Positions 9,543-20,317 of a DNA stretch of 64,000 bases are shown here, one piece after another. Positions within the stretch are counted from its first letter, which is position 1; the number at the start of each line of letters is the position of its first letter. Below the pieces are notes generated by a model. The model had not been told where the DNA came from and ran no database searches. It saw only the letters and a list, made by a program, of their open reading frames with translations. Origin of the DNA: Dama dama (lineage: Eukaryota; Chordata; Mammalia; Artiodactyla; Cervidae); assembly GCF_033118175.1 (NCBI RefSeq), contig NC_083694.1:37533608-37597607 (forward strand), in the 5' to 3' direction. The position numbers and the translations under genes were made by a program.

Positions 9543-9544
<2 letters not shown>

Positions 9545-9579
<35 letters not shown>
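9545..9579. repeat. (CA)n microsatellite
   Basis: About 17 uninterrupted AC dinucleotides next to the SINE head, followed by imperfect (TA/CA) sequence. Confidence 0.95.
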
Positions 9580-9587
<8 letters not shown>

Positions 9588-9815
9588 TACAACACCCGTA
9601 CATATGCCACATGCTCTTAAGTCAGTCATCACCTGGTGGACACTTGGGTTGTTCCCATGTCTGGCTATTGTATTAATGCATAGTGCTGCTATGAACATTG
9701 GGGTACATGTATCATTCTGAATTGGAGTTTTGTCTTTTCTGGACATATACTCAGGAGTGGGATTGCTGAATTACTTGGTAGGTCTATTTTTAATTTTTAA
9801 GGAAGCTTCATATGG

Positions 9816-9934
9816 ATTTACATTTAAAATATTTGTTCTTAAATCACTTTAAATAATTAATTTTACAAATAATAAACAATAAAACTGGCTTCTGTTTTTA
9901 ATTCTCAGGTATTGCTATTTTTTTCTATTTGATT
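9816..9934. other. Short AT-rich spacer between two L1 pieces
   Basis: AT-rich and not assigned; it separates the two antisense L1 copies. Confidence 0.4.
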
Positions 9935-11114
9935 TAATTTTAAAACTTGAAGTATAGTTGATGTACAATATTAATAAGTTATAGGTGTATAACATAAAGA
10001 TTCACAATTTTTAAAGGTTTATATTCCATTTATAGTCATTATATAATATTAGGTATATTCCCTGTGTTGTAGCTTATTTATCTTATACATAATAATTTGT
10101 AACTCTTTATACACATCCCATATCATGATTCTCTCCCACGCCTGCCATTCTCCTCACTGGTAATCACTAGTTTGTCCTCTGTATCTGTGAATCTGTATCC
10201 TTTTTGTGGTATACAAACCATACAATGGTTTTTTAGATTCTACATATAAGTGATTGTCTTTCTTTGTCTTATTTCACTTAGCATAATACCTTTCAAATCC
10301 ATCCGTGTTGTCGCAAATCTCTAATATCTTCTTTATCCTTCCTTTGTTGATAGAAATATAAATAATGCTGCTATGAACATTAGGGTGCATGTATATTTTC
10401 AAACTTAGTTTTTGTTTTTTTTTTTTTAAAGATATACACCTAGGAGTAGAATTGCTGGGTTATATGAAAGTTCTATTTTCAGTTTTTTGAGAAGCCTCCC
10501 TACTGCTTTTCACAGTGACTGCACCAATTTACATTCCCACCAATAGTGTGTGAGAGTTCCCTTTTCTCTATATCCTCATCAACATTTTTTGTGTTTTGGC
10601 CATCTGCATGTCCTCTTTGGAAAACATGTCTATTTAGTTCTTCTTTCCATTTTTAAATCTTTTTTAAAAAACATTGAATTTTTTTTTTGTAAAGTAATTT
10701 ATTTATTTTAATTGGAGGCTAATTACTTTACACTATTGTTGTTGTTTTTGCCATACATTCACATGAATCAGCCATGGTATACATATGTTCCCCCACACAT
10801 GTACGTTAACATTGAATTAAGTAAGTGGTTTATATATTTTTGATATTAATCTCTTACTGGCCCTATCATTTGCAAATATTTTCTCTTATTCAGTAGGTGG
10901 TCTTTTTGTTTTGATGACTCCCTTTGCTATACTAAAACTTTTAAGCTTAATTAGTTCCCATTTGTTTATTTTTGCTTTCATTTCCTTTGCTTTAGGAGAC
11001 AGATCCAATTATTTCAATTTATGTCAAAGACTGTTCTCCCTAAGTTTTCTTCTAGGAGTTTTATGGTTTCTTGCCTAACACTTAGGTCCATTTTGAATTT
11101 ATTTTTGTATATGG
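9935..11114 (-). mobile_element. Older L1, antisense, ORF2 end and 3' UTR
   Basis: Starts with the antisense 3' end (acttgaagtatagttgatg) and continues through ccctgtgttgtagcttattt, attctacatataagtg, tgctatgaacattagggtgc, attcccaccaatagtgtg, tttgcaaatattttctctta and ttctaggagttttatgg, stopping near the antisense of ORF2's post-RT region. Interrupted at 10681-10807 by a short L1 3' end, and cut on the right by BovB. Confidence 0.82.
10681..10807 (-). mobile_element. 127-bp L1 3' end insertion with 11-bp target duplication
   Basis: Only the terminal part of a ruminant L1: T-tract, attggaggctaattacttta, gccatacattcacatgaatc, agccatggtatacatatg. The perfect repeat aacattgaatt at 10670-10680 and 10808-10818 flanks it, and the host L1 continues across. 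A very strongly 5'-truncated insertion. Confidence 0.9.
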
Positions 11115-11570
11115 TCAGTCAATCAGTCAGTTCAGTCGCTCAGTCATGTCTGACTATTTGAAACCCCATGGGCTGCAACACACCAGGCTTCCCTGTCCAT
11201 CTCCAACTCCTAGAGTTTACTCAAACTCATGTCCATTGAGTCGGTGATACCATTCAACCATCTCATCCTCTGTTGTCCCCTTCTGCTTCTGCCTTCAATC
11301 TTTTCCAGCATCAGGATCTTTTCCAATGAGTCAGATCTTCGCATTAGGTGGCCAAAGAATTGGAGTTTCAGCTTCAGCATCAGTCCTTCCAATGAATTTT
11401 CAGGACTGATTTCCTTTAGGGTTGACTGGTTGGATCTCCTTGCAGTCAGAGGGACTCTCAGGAGTCTTCTCCAACACCACAGTTCAAAAGCATCAATTCT
11501 TCAGTGCTCAGCTTTCTTTATAGTTCAACTCTCACATCCGTACGTGACTATATACATGACTATATGGTTT
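11115..11570 (-). mobile_element. BovB, antisense, 3' half of an L1-split copy
   Basis: Antisense BovB 3' region: cagttcagtcgctcagtc, tccattgagtcggtgatacc, tttccagcatcaggatc, ttgcagtcagagggactctc, then ctctcacatccgtacgtgac. It continues at 15077 after the L1 insertion. The last 13 bases (gactatatggttt) are the L1 target duplication. Confidence 0.92.
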
Positions 11571-14500
11571 CTTTTTTCCATTTATTTTTATTAGTTGGAG
11601 GCTAATTATTTTTACAATATTGCAGTGGTTTTTGCCATACATTGACATGAATCAGCCATGGATTTACATGTGTTCCCCATCCCGATCCCCTCTCCCGCCT
11701 CCCTCTCCATCCCATCCCTCTGGGTTTTCCCAGTGCACCAGCCCTGAGCACTTGTCTCATACATCCAACCTGGGCAGGTGATCTGTTTCACCCTTGATAG
11801 TATACTTGTTTCAATGCTGTTCTCTCAGAACATCCCACCCTCACCTTCTCCCACAGAGTCCCAAAGTCTGTTCTGTACATCTGTGTCTCTGTTTCTGTTT
11901 TGCATATAGGGTTATTGTTACCATCTTTTTAAATTTCATATATATGCATTAGTATACTGTATTGGTGTTTATCTTTCTGGCTTACTGCACTCTGTACAAT
12001 GGGCTCCAGTTTCATCCATCTCATTAGAATTGATTCAAATGAATTCTTTTTAATGGCTGAGTAATATTTCATAGTGTATATGTACCACAGCTTCCTTATC
12101 CATTCGTCTGCTGATGGGCATCTAGGTTGCTTCCATGTCCTGACTATCTCAAACAGTGCTGCAATGAACATTGGGGTGCACGTGTCTCTTTCAGATCTGG
12201 TTTCCTCAGTGTGTATGCCCAGAAGTGGGATTGCTGGGTCATATGGCAGTTCTATTTCCTGTTTTTTTAAGGAACCTTCACACTATTCTCCATAGTGGCT
12301 GTATTTGTTTGCATTCCCACCAACAGTGTAAGAGGGTTCCCTTTTCTCCACACCCTCTCCAGCATTTATTGCTTGTAGACTTTTTGAATAGCAGCCATCT
12401 GACTGGGGTACCTCATTGAGGTTTTGATTTGCATTTCCCTGATAATGAGTGATGTTGAGCATCTTTTCATGTGTTTGTTAGCCATCTGTATGTCTTCTTT
12501 GGAGAAATGTCTGTTTAGACCTTTGGCCCATTTTTTGATTGGGTCATTTATTTTTCTGGAATTGAGCTGCAGGAGTTGCTTGTATATTTTTGAGATTAAT
12601 CCTTTGTCTGTTGCTTCGTTTGTTATTATTTTCTCCCAATCTGAGGGCTGTCTTTTCACCTTGCTTATAGTTTCCTTTGTTGTGCAAAAGCTTTTAAGTT
12701 TAATTAGGTCCCATTTGTTTAGTTTTGCTTTTATTTCCAATATTCTGGGAGGTGGGCCATAGAGGATCTTGCTGTGATTTATGTCGGAGAGTGTTTTGCC
12801 TACGTTCTCCTCTAGGAGGTTTCTAGTTTCTGGTCTTACATTTAGATCTTTAATCCATTTTGAGTTTATTTTTGTGTATGGTGTTAGAAGTGTTCTAGTT
12901 TCATTCTTTTACAAGTGGCTGACCAGTTTTCCCAGCACCACTTGTTAAAGAGGTTGTCTTTTTTTCCATTGTATATTCTGGCCTCGTTTGTTGAAGATAA
13001 GGTGTCCATAGGTATATGGATTTATCTCTGGGCTTTCTATTCTGTTCCATTGATCTATATTTCTGTCTTTGTGCCAGTACCATACTGTCTTGATGACTGT
13101 GGCTTTGTAGTATAGTCTGAAGTCAGGCAGGTTGATTACTCCAGTTCCATTCTTCTTTCTCAAGATTACTTTCTCGAGGTTTTTTGTATTTCCATACAAA
13201 TTGTGAAATTATTTCTTCTAGTTCTGTGAAAAATACCGTTGGTAGCTTGATAGGGATTGCATTGAATCTATAGATTGCTTTCAGTAGTATACTCATTTTG
13301 ACAATATTGATTCTTCCAATCCATGAACACTGTATATTTCTCCATTTATTTGTGTCCTCTTTGATTTCTTTCATCAGTGTTTTATAGTTTTCTATGTATA
13401 GGTCTTTTGTTTCTTTAGGTAGATATACTCCTAAGTATTTTATTCTTTTTGTTGCAACGGTGAGTGGTATTGTTTCCTTAATTTCTCTTTCTGTTTTCTC
13501 ATTGTTAGTGTATAGGAATGCAAAGGATTTCTGTGTGTTAATTTTAAATCCTGCAACATTACTGTATTCATTCATTAGCTGTAGTAATTTTCTGGTAGAG
13601 TCTTTAGGATTTTCTATGTAGAGGATCATGTCGTCTGCAAACAGTGAGAGTTTTACTTCTTTTCCTATCTGGATTCCTTTTACTTCTTTTTCTGCTCTGA
13701 TTGCTGTGGCCAACGCTTCCAAGACTATGTTGAATAGTAGTGATGAGAGTGGACACCCTTGTCTTGTTCCTGACTTTAAGGGAAATGCTTTCAATTTTTC
13801 ACCATTGAGGATAATGTTTGCTGTGGGTTTGTCATATATAGCTTTTATTATGTTGAGGTATGTTCCTTCTATGCCTGCTTTCTGGAGAGTTTTTTTTTTT
13901 TTTTTTTTATCATAAATGGATGTTGAATTTTGTCAGAGGCTTTTTCTGCATCTATTGAGATAATCATGTGGTTTTTATCTTTCAATTTGTTAATGTGGTG
14001 TATTACATTGATTAATTTGTGGATATTAAAGAATCCTTGCATTCCTGGGATAAAGCCCACTTGGTCATGATGTATGATCTTTTTAATATGTTGTTGGATT
14101 CTCTTTGCTACAATTTTGTTAAGGATTTTTACGTCTATGTTCATCAGTGATATTGGCCTGTAGTTTTCTTTTTTTGTGGCATTTTTGTCTGGTTTTGGTA
14201 TTAGGGTGATGGTGGCCTCATAGAATGAGTTTGGAAGTTTGCCTTCTGCAATTTTCTGGAAGAGTTTGAGTAAGATAGGTGTTAGCTCTTCTCTAAATTT
14301 TTGGTAGAATTCAGCTGTGAAGCCATCTGGTCCTGGGCTTTTGTTTGCTGGAAGAGTTCTGATTACAGTTTCGATTTCCTTGCTCGTGATGGGTCTGTTA
14401 AGATCTTCTATTTCTTCCTGGTTCAGTTTTGGAAAGTTATACTTTTCTAAGAATTTGTCCATTTCTTCCAAGTTGTCCATTTTATTGGCATAGAGCTGCT

Positions 14501-15076
14501 GGTGGTAATCTCTTATGATCTTTTGTATTTCAGTGTTGTCTGTTGTGATCTCTCCATTTTCATTTCTAATTTTGTTGATTTGGTTCTTCTCCTTTTGTTT
14601 CTTAATGAGTCTTGCTAACAGTTTGCCAATTTTGTTTATCTTTTCAAAAAACCAGCTTTTAGCTTTGTTGATTTTTGCTATGGTCTCTTTAGTTTCTTTT
14701 GCATTTATTTCTGCCCTAATTTTTAAGATTTCTTTCCTTCTACCAACCCTGGGGTTCTTCATTTCTTCCTTCTCTAGTTGCTTTAGGTATAGAGCTAGGT
14801 TATTTATTTGACTTTTTTCTTGTTTCTTGAGGTAAGCCTGTAAAGCTATGAACCTTCCCCTTAGCACTGCTTTTACAGTGTCCCATAGGTTTTGGGTTGT
14901 TGTGTTTTCATTTTCATTTGTTTCTATGCATATTTTGATTTCTTTTTTTACTTTTTCTATGATTTGTTGGTTATTCAGCAGTGTATTATTTAGCTTCCAT
15001 ATGTTTGAATTTTTAATAGTTTTTTCCTGCAATTGAGATCTAATCTTACTGCATTGTGGTCAGAAAAGATGACTGG
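11571..15076 (-). mobile_element. 5'-truncated ruminant L1 (3.5 kb) with perfect 13-bp target duplication
   Basis: Minus-strand L1: 3' UTR at the left (gttggaggctaattattttt, gaatcagccatggatttaca), ORF2 upstream, and a 5' break at 15076 within ORF2 shortly before the RT domain. The repeat gactatatggttt at 11558-11570 and 15077-15089 is exact and rejoins the two BovB halves. It carries no nested insertion and keeps long open stretches, so it is among the younger elements here. Confidence 0.95.
11929..15032 (-). pseudogene. L1 ORF2 relic (reverse transcriptase and C-terminal region)
   Basis: ORF2p reads in pieces on the minus strand. The first, 15032-13869 (387 codons), runs from NSNIWKLNNTLLNN through VLRGRFIALQAYLKKQEK and NKSPGPDGFTAEFYQKF to SIDAEKASDKIQHPF. 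The second, 13794-13123 (223 codons), has GTRQGCPLSSLLFNIVLEAL and the FADD catalytic motif at 13630-13641. The third, 12740-12366, has WDLIKLKSFCTTKETISK and MANKHMKRCSTSLIIREMQ. The fourth is 12171-11929 (CPSADEWIRKLWYIYTMKYY). The endonuclease is missing (5' truncation). A long A-tract on the minus strand (T-run about 13891-13910) shifts the frame inside the RT domain. Confidence 0.93.
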
Positions 15077-15845
15077 GACTATATGGTTTAAAAACCATGG
15101 CTTTGACTAGACAGAACTTTGTTGGCAAAGTAATGTCTCTGCTTTTTAATATGCTATCTAGTTTTGTCATAGCTTTTCTTCTAAGGAAAAAGCATCTTTT
15201 AATTTCATGGCTGCAGTCACAATCTACAGTGATTTTGGAGCCCCCCCCCCCCAAATAAAGTCTGTCTCTGTTTCTATTGTTTCCCCGTCTATTTGCCATG
15301 AAGTGATAGAACCAGATGTCACGATCTTAGTTTTCTGAATGTTGATCATTAAGCCAGCTTTTTCACTCTCCTCTTTCATTTTCATCAAGAAGCTCTTTAG
15401 TTCCTCTTTGCTTTATGCCATAAAGGTGGTGTCATCTGCATATCTGAGATTATTGATATTTCTCCCAGCAATCCTAATTCCACCTTGTGCTTCATTCAGC
15501 CCAACATTTCACATGATGTACTCTGCTTATAAGTTAAATCAGTGGGTTGACAATATACAGCCTTGACGTATTTCTTTCCCAATTTGGAACTAGCCTGCTG
15601 CTCCATGTCCAGTTCTAATTGTTCTTTCTTGACCTGCATACAGATTTCTTAGGAGGCAGTTAAGGTGGTCTGGTATTCCCATCTCTTTAAGAATTTTCCA
15701 CAGTTTGTTGTGATCCACACAGTCAAAGGCTTTGATGTGGTCAATAAAGCAGAAGGAGATGTTTTTCTGGAACTCTCTTGCTTTTTGGATGATCCAGTGG
15801 ATGTTGACAGTTTGAGCTCTGGTTCCTCTGCCTTTTCTAAATCTA
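15077..15845 (-). mobile_element. BovB, antisense, 5' half of the L1-split copy
   Basis: Continues the BovB from 11570: aaccatggctttgactagac, gtaatgtctctgcttttt, catggctgcagtcacaatct, gtggtgtcatctgcatatct (antisense of the YADD region), ttttccacagtttgttgtga and ctggttcctctgccttttct. Contains a 12-C run at 15241-15252 and several frame breaks, so it is not functional. Confidence 0.92.
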
Positions 15846-15870
15846 AAATATTAGGAATATATTTAAAAAG

Positions 15871-15957
15871 GAGCTCCCTTGGTGTCTCAAATAGTAAAGA
15901 ATTTGCTGCAATGCAGGAGATCTGGATTCAGTCCCTGGGTTGCGAAGATCCTCTGAT
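15871..15957 (+). mobile_element. Bov-tA 5' (tRNA) fragment
   Basis: Only the tRNA-Glu-derived head: gctcccttggtgtctcaaat, gaatttgctgcaatgcagg, ttcagtccctgggttgcg. The Bov-A body is absent. Confidence 0.82.
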
Positions 15958-15960
15958 GTT

Positions 15961-16334
15961 TAACAAAAGAAATGAAAGACTTTTTCATTGACACTACAAA
16001 ACATTGTTGAAAAATATTTTTAAAAGACATAAATAAATGGTAAAACAACCAATGTTAACAAATTGGAAGACAGCATTTTTGAGATGACAGTAGTCACCAC
16101 ATTACTTAACAGATTCAACATAATGCCTATTATATCAAGGACAGCTTTTGAGGGTATAAACTAGCAAATTGATTCAAGAAATTAATGTAGAAATAAAAAT
16201 AAATAGGAATAACCAAATATAAAAAAATTATCAAAAAAAGACAAAAAGAAGAACAAAGTTTGAGGACTCATGTTTCACAATTTCAAAGCTTACTATAATG
16301 CTACAGTAACAAAAACAGTGTACTGGCATTAGGA
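15961..16334 (+). mobile_element. L1 ORF2 post-RT fragment, sense
   Basis: Diverged L1 sense: gaaatgaaagactttttcat, aacaaattggaagacagc, ttcaacataatgccta and gctacagtaacaaaaacagt. This is the region between RT and the C-terminus. The 9935-11114 antisense L1 ends close to where this piece ends in the L1 map, so the two may be halves of one inverted L1 now separated by BovB. That link is inference. Confidence 0.75.
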
Positions 16335-18222
16335 TAACAGGGGTTCCCAGAAGAGAAGAGAGAAGGAAAAATATCAAACATGTATTTGAAAAAATTATGA
16401 CTCAAAACTTCTCAAATCTAATGAAGGAAACAGATATCCAGGTACAGGAAGCACAGAGGGTCCCACGCAAGATGAATCCAAACAGACCCACAATAAGACA
16501 TACAATTAAAATGACAAATGTTAAAGATAGAATTCTAAAGCAGGAAGAGAGAAACAAAAAGTCAGTTACATGTGAAACCCCATAAGGCTATTAGCTGATT
16601 TCTCTTCAGAAACTTTGAATAGATGAAGGTCTGTAAAGGACTACAAAGTCCTAAAGTGAAAAACCTGCAACCTAGGATTCTCTACCTAGTAAGATTATCA
16701 TTTAGAACAGGAGAGATAAAGAATTTCTTAAGCAAAAATAAAAATTCACCATCACCACCACCACTACCAAAACTATAAAGAATTCAGTGATACTAAATCT
16801 ATTCTAAAAGAAATATTGAAAGGTCTTCTCTAAATCATAATAGGAATGGCAAACATACAAAAGGATTGAAGATCGCTTAAATAAGCCAGTATGTAGATTT
16901 AAAAACAATAAAAACATTTTGTAAGAGTGATTATAACTAAAATTAATAGCAAAAAGATAAGTATGAAAGTGTAAAATAGGGCATCAAAATCACAAAATGT
17001 GAGGGCGAGAAGTAGAAAAATATAAATTTGTTTTGTGTTTGAACTTGTGCAACTATCAATTTAAAACAAGAAGCTATAGTGATGGGTCAACCATACTTGA
17101 ATTCCAGGGTAGCCACAAATCAAAAATATAAAATAGATTCACAGAAAAAGAGAAAGTAACTCAAGCATACTACAAAATAAAATCATCAAACCACAAAAGG
17201 AAAAACAAAAAGAAATAAAGAACTACAAAAACAACTGGAAAACAAAGTTTAAAATGACAGTAAGTATTTGTTTGTGTTAGTTGCTCAGTTGTGTCTGACT
17301 CTTTGTGATCCCTATCAATAATTACTCTAAATGGCAGTGAACCAAATGCTCTAATCAAAAGACATAAAGTGGCAGGCTGCATTAAAAAAAATTAAAAAAA
17401 GAGGACCTACAGTATGGTGCCTACAAGAGACTCACTTTAGGATGAAAGACATGCAGACTAAAAGTAAGGGGATGGAAAAATAGAGTTTATGTAAACAAAT
17501 AGCAAGAGAGCAGGAGTAAGCCATATTCATATCAGACAAAATAGACTTTAAAACAAAGGCCATAAAAGCAAAGATATTATATAACAGTAAAGATATCAAT
17601 ACACAAAGATGATATTATACTCATTAACATACATACGCCCAATACAGGACACCTAAATATATTAAAAAAAAAAATACTAATAGACATAAAGGGAGAAATT
17701 GACAGGAAAATAATAGTAGTAGAGGACTAACACTCTACTGACATCAATGGACAGCTCATTCAGACAGAAAATCAGTAATGCAGAAGTCCTAAATAACACA
17801 ATATATCAGTTGGACTTCATTAATATCTAGAGTCAACTATATCCAACAAAACAGACCATACATTCTTTTCAAGCCCTCATGGAATATTGTCTAAGATAGA
17901 CCATATATTATGTCACAAAATAAGCCTCAGCAAATTTAAGGGGATAGACAATGTTTCAAGAATCTTTTCTGACCACAATGGTATGAAAGTAAAAATAAAC
18001 CACAGAGAGAAAACAAGGGAATAGCAAACACAGAAAGAACAAAGAACATACTAAAAACAAAACAACAAAGGAGTCAATAATGAAATCAAAGAATAAATCA
18101 GAAAATACCTAGAGATAAATAAATGGAAATATAAGTTTATAAAATCTATAGGATGCAGCAAATGTGGTTCTAAGAAGGAAGTTCATAGCAATAGAGGCAT
18201 AACCCAAGAAACAAGAAAACTC
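16335..18222 (+). mobile_element. Old L1, sense: ORF1 C-terminus to ORF2 start
   Basis: Diverged L1 carrying the ORF1 C-terminal part (16397-16585), a spacer with ctgcaacctaggattctcta (end of ORF1), then the ORF2 endonuclease region (gactcactttaggatgaaag, tcatatcagacaaaatagac, gaccatatattatgtcacaa, cttttctgaccacaatgg) to gttcatagcaatagaggc. Many stops; non-functional. Confidence 0.82.
16397..16585 (+). pseudogene. L1 ORF1 C-terminal relic
   Basis: ORF1p is the RNA-binding protein of the L1 particle. The relic reads TQNFSNLMKETDIQVQEAQR, VPRKMNPNRPTIRHTIKM and NVKDRILKQEERNKKSVTCE, the conserved C-terminal-domain order. It ends at a stop at 16585, and homologous sequence continues out of frame. 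The N-terminal coiled coil is not visible. Confidence 0.88.
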
Positions 18223-18231
18223 TCTCCCTAA

Positions 18232-18836
18232 AATCTAGGAATAAAACCACTATATGGCCCAGGAATCTCATTACTAGACCTATACCCTGAGAAAACCAAA
18301 ATTGAGAAAGAAACATGTACCCAAATATTCACTGCAGCACTATTTATAATAGCTAGAACTTGGACGCAACCTAGATGTCCATTGACAGATGAATGGATAA
18401 AGAAGCTGTGGTACATATACACAATGGGGTATTACTCAGCTATTAAAAGGAACACACAAAATGCGTTTTAATGAGGTGGACAAACCTAGAGCCTATTATA
18501 CAGAGTGAAGTAAGCCAGAAAGAGAAAAATAAATATCATATACTAATGTGTATATGTAGAATCTAGAAAGTTAGCACTAATGAATTTATTTGCAGGGCAG
18601 CAATGGAGAAACAGACATAGAGAACAGACTTATGGACATGGAGGGGGTGGAAGGGAGGAGGGAGAGAGAAAGAGAGAGTTACATGGAAACTTACAATATT
18701 AAATGTAACATAGGATATGGGAATTTGTTGTATGTCTCAGGGAACTCAAACAGGGACTCTATGACAATCTAGAGGGGTGCTGTTTGTCTCAGGGAACTCT
18801 AACAGGGACTCTGTAACAATCTAGTGGGGTATCAAG
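18232..18836 (+). mobile_element. L1 ORF2 end and 3' UTR, sense, with internal duplication
   Basis: Sense L1: aaaccactatatggcccagg, cactgcagcactatttataa, tccattgacagatgaatgg, aggtggacaaacctagagcc, gcagggcagcaatggagaaa. It stops before the normal poly-A end. An imperfect tandem duplication of about 55 bp lies at 18726-18834 (tctcagggaactcaaacagg then tctcagggaactctaacagg). Confidence 0.88.
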
Positions 18837-18839
18837 AGG

Positions 18840-19045
18840 GATATCACCAGCATCATCTGGGAAACCCACAGAAAACTGCTAGAGTTTATCAGTGAGCTTG
18901 GTATGGTTGCAGGATGAAAAATTAATGTACAGAAATCTGTTGTACTTCTACACACTAGCAACAAACTGTCAGAAAGAAAAAGAAACAATCTTACATATCA
19001 TTACATTAAAAAGAATAATACCTAGGAATAAACTTACCTAAAGCA
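18840..19045 (+). mobile_element. L1 RT-domain fragment, sense
   Basis: Diverged L1: tggttgcaggatgaaaaatt, acttctacacactagcaaca and ctaggaataaacttacct. It continues after the BovB at 19787, so BovB interrupts it. Confidence 0.75.
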
Positions 19046-19785
19046 GGTACACTAAAGAGCCTTTTGATGAGGGTGAAGGAAGACAGTGAAAGAGCCAGCT
19101 TAAACTACATATTAAAAAAACTAAGATTGTGGCATCCAACTCCATTACTTCATGCAAATAGAGGGGGGAAATGTGGAAGTAGTAGGGACAGATTTCCTCT
19201 TCTTGGGCTCTAAAGTCACTGTGGATGGTGACTGTAGCCATGAAATCAGAAGACTTTGCTTCTTGGCAGGAAAGCTATGACAAACTTAGTGCACAGAGGC
19301 AGAGGCATTACTCTGCTGACATAGGTCCATATAGTCAAGGTTATGATCTTCCCAGTGGTCATGTAAGGTCATAAGAGCTGGACCATAAAGAAGGTGGAGC
19401 ACTGAAGAACTGATGCCTTTGAACGATGGTGCTGGAGAAGACTCCTGAGAGTTCCTTGGACAGCAAGGAGATCAAGCCACTCAGTCTTAAGGGAAATTAA
19501 CCCTGAATACTCATTAACCTTGACTGATGCTGAAGCTAAAACTCCAGTATTTTGGTCATTTGATGCAAACAGCTGACTCAACAGAAAAATCCCTGATGCT
19601 GGGAAAGATTGAGGGCAGAAGGAGAAGAGAGCCTCAGAGGATGAGATGGTGAAATGGCATTACCGATGCAATGGGCATGAACTTGGGCAAATTTTGGGAG
19701 ATGGTGAGGGGCAGGGAGGCCTGGCGTGCTGCAGTCCATGGGGTCACAAAAAGCCAGATGCAACTGGATAATTGAACAACAAGGG
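19046..19785 (+). mobile_element. BovB 3' portion, sense, inside L1
   Basis: Sense BovB from just after the RT core to the 3' end: ctaaagagccttttgatgag, tcactgtggatggtgactg, ggtgctggagaagactcctg, gatgctgaagctaaaactcc, gtggtgaggggcagg-type tail region and aattgaacaacaag. Frameshifts abound. L1 sequence matching the consensus before and after it shows insertion into L1. Confidence 0.9.
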
Positions 19786-19786
19786 G

Positions 19787-20317
19787 GCAAAAGACCTGTA
19801 CTCAGAAAACTATAATGATGAAAGAAATTGAAGATGATATAAACAAATAGCTCTACAATGTTCTTGGATCAGGAGAATTAATATTGTTAAAATGACTATA
19901 CCAACCAAGACTAACTCCCCAAGGCAATCTTCAGATTCAATGCAATCCCTACCAAAATAGCAAGGGCATTTTTCACAGAATTAGAATATTGTTTGAATTT
20001 GTATAAAGAAAAAGGCTTGAATAGCCAAAACAATATTGAAAAAAAAAAAACAACTAGGGAACACACTCCCAGACTTCAGACTATACTTCAAAGTTGCAGT
20101 AATCAAGAGTGTGGTACGGGCACAAAAACAGACACTTAGATCAATGGAACAGAATAGACAGCTCAAAAATAAACCCATGCATTTATGGTCAACTAATCCA
20201 CAATGGAGGAGGCAAAAATACACAATGGAGAAAGGGCAGCCTCTTCAATAAGTGGTGCTGGGAGAACAGACAGCCACATGTAGAACAACGAAATTAGAAT
20301 ATTCTCTAATATCATAT
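19787..20317 (+). mobile_element. L1 ORF2 post-RT fragment, sense (continuation)
   Basis: Continues 18840-19045: gacctgtactcagaaaacta, tgttcttggatcaggagaat, aatattgttaaaatgacta, cattcaatgcaatcc-type text and ttcttcaataagtggtgctg at about 20240. It ends at a junction with BovB. Confidence 0.82.

Larger units (their letters stand above)
8936..9815 (-). mobile_element. L1 3' region, antisense, split by Bov-tA and (CA)n
   Basis: Antisense ruminant L1 3' UTR and ORF2 end in two parts (8936-9352 and 9580-9815): aaagtatagttgattaac, ttccattatagattattac, ttccctgtgctaac, ctgactctgtttctgtttt, gctgctatgaacattgggg and gtgggattgctgaa. Interrupted by the SINE at 9353-9537. Confidence 0.82.

Noticed and set aside
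9545..9579. CRISPR array or regulatory repeat from dinucleotide and tandem repeats
   Set aside because: These are microsatellites without spacers; the organism is a mammal.
13869..15032. The 387-codon minus-strand frame as a host gene
   Set aside because: Its text is L1 ORF2 (endonuclease-RT linker and RT start); no exon structure or host domain.
9935..16334. A single twin-primed L1 explaining both the 9935-11114 and 15961-16334 pieces
   Set aside because: The map positions fit, but a BovB, an L1 and a SINE head now separate the halves and no target duplication is visible; kept only as a possibility.
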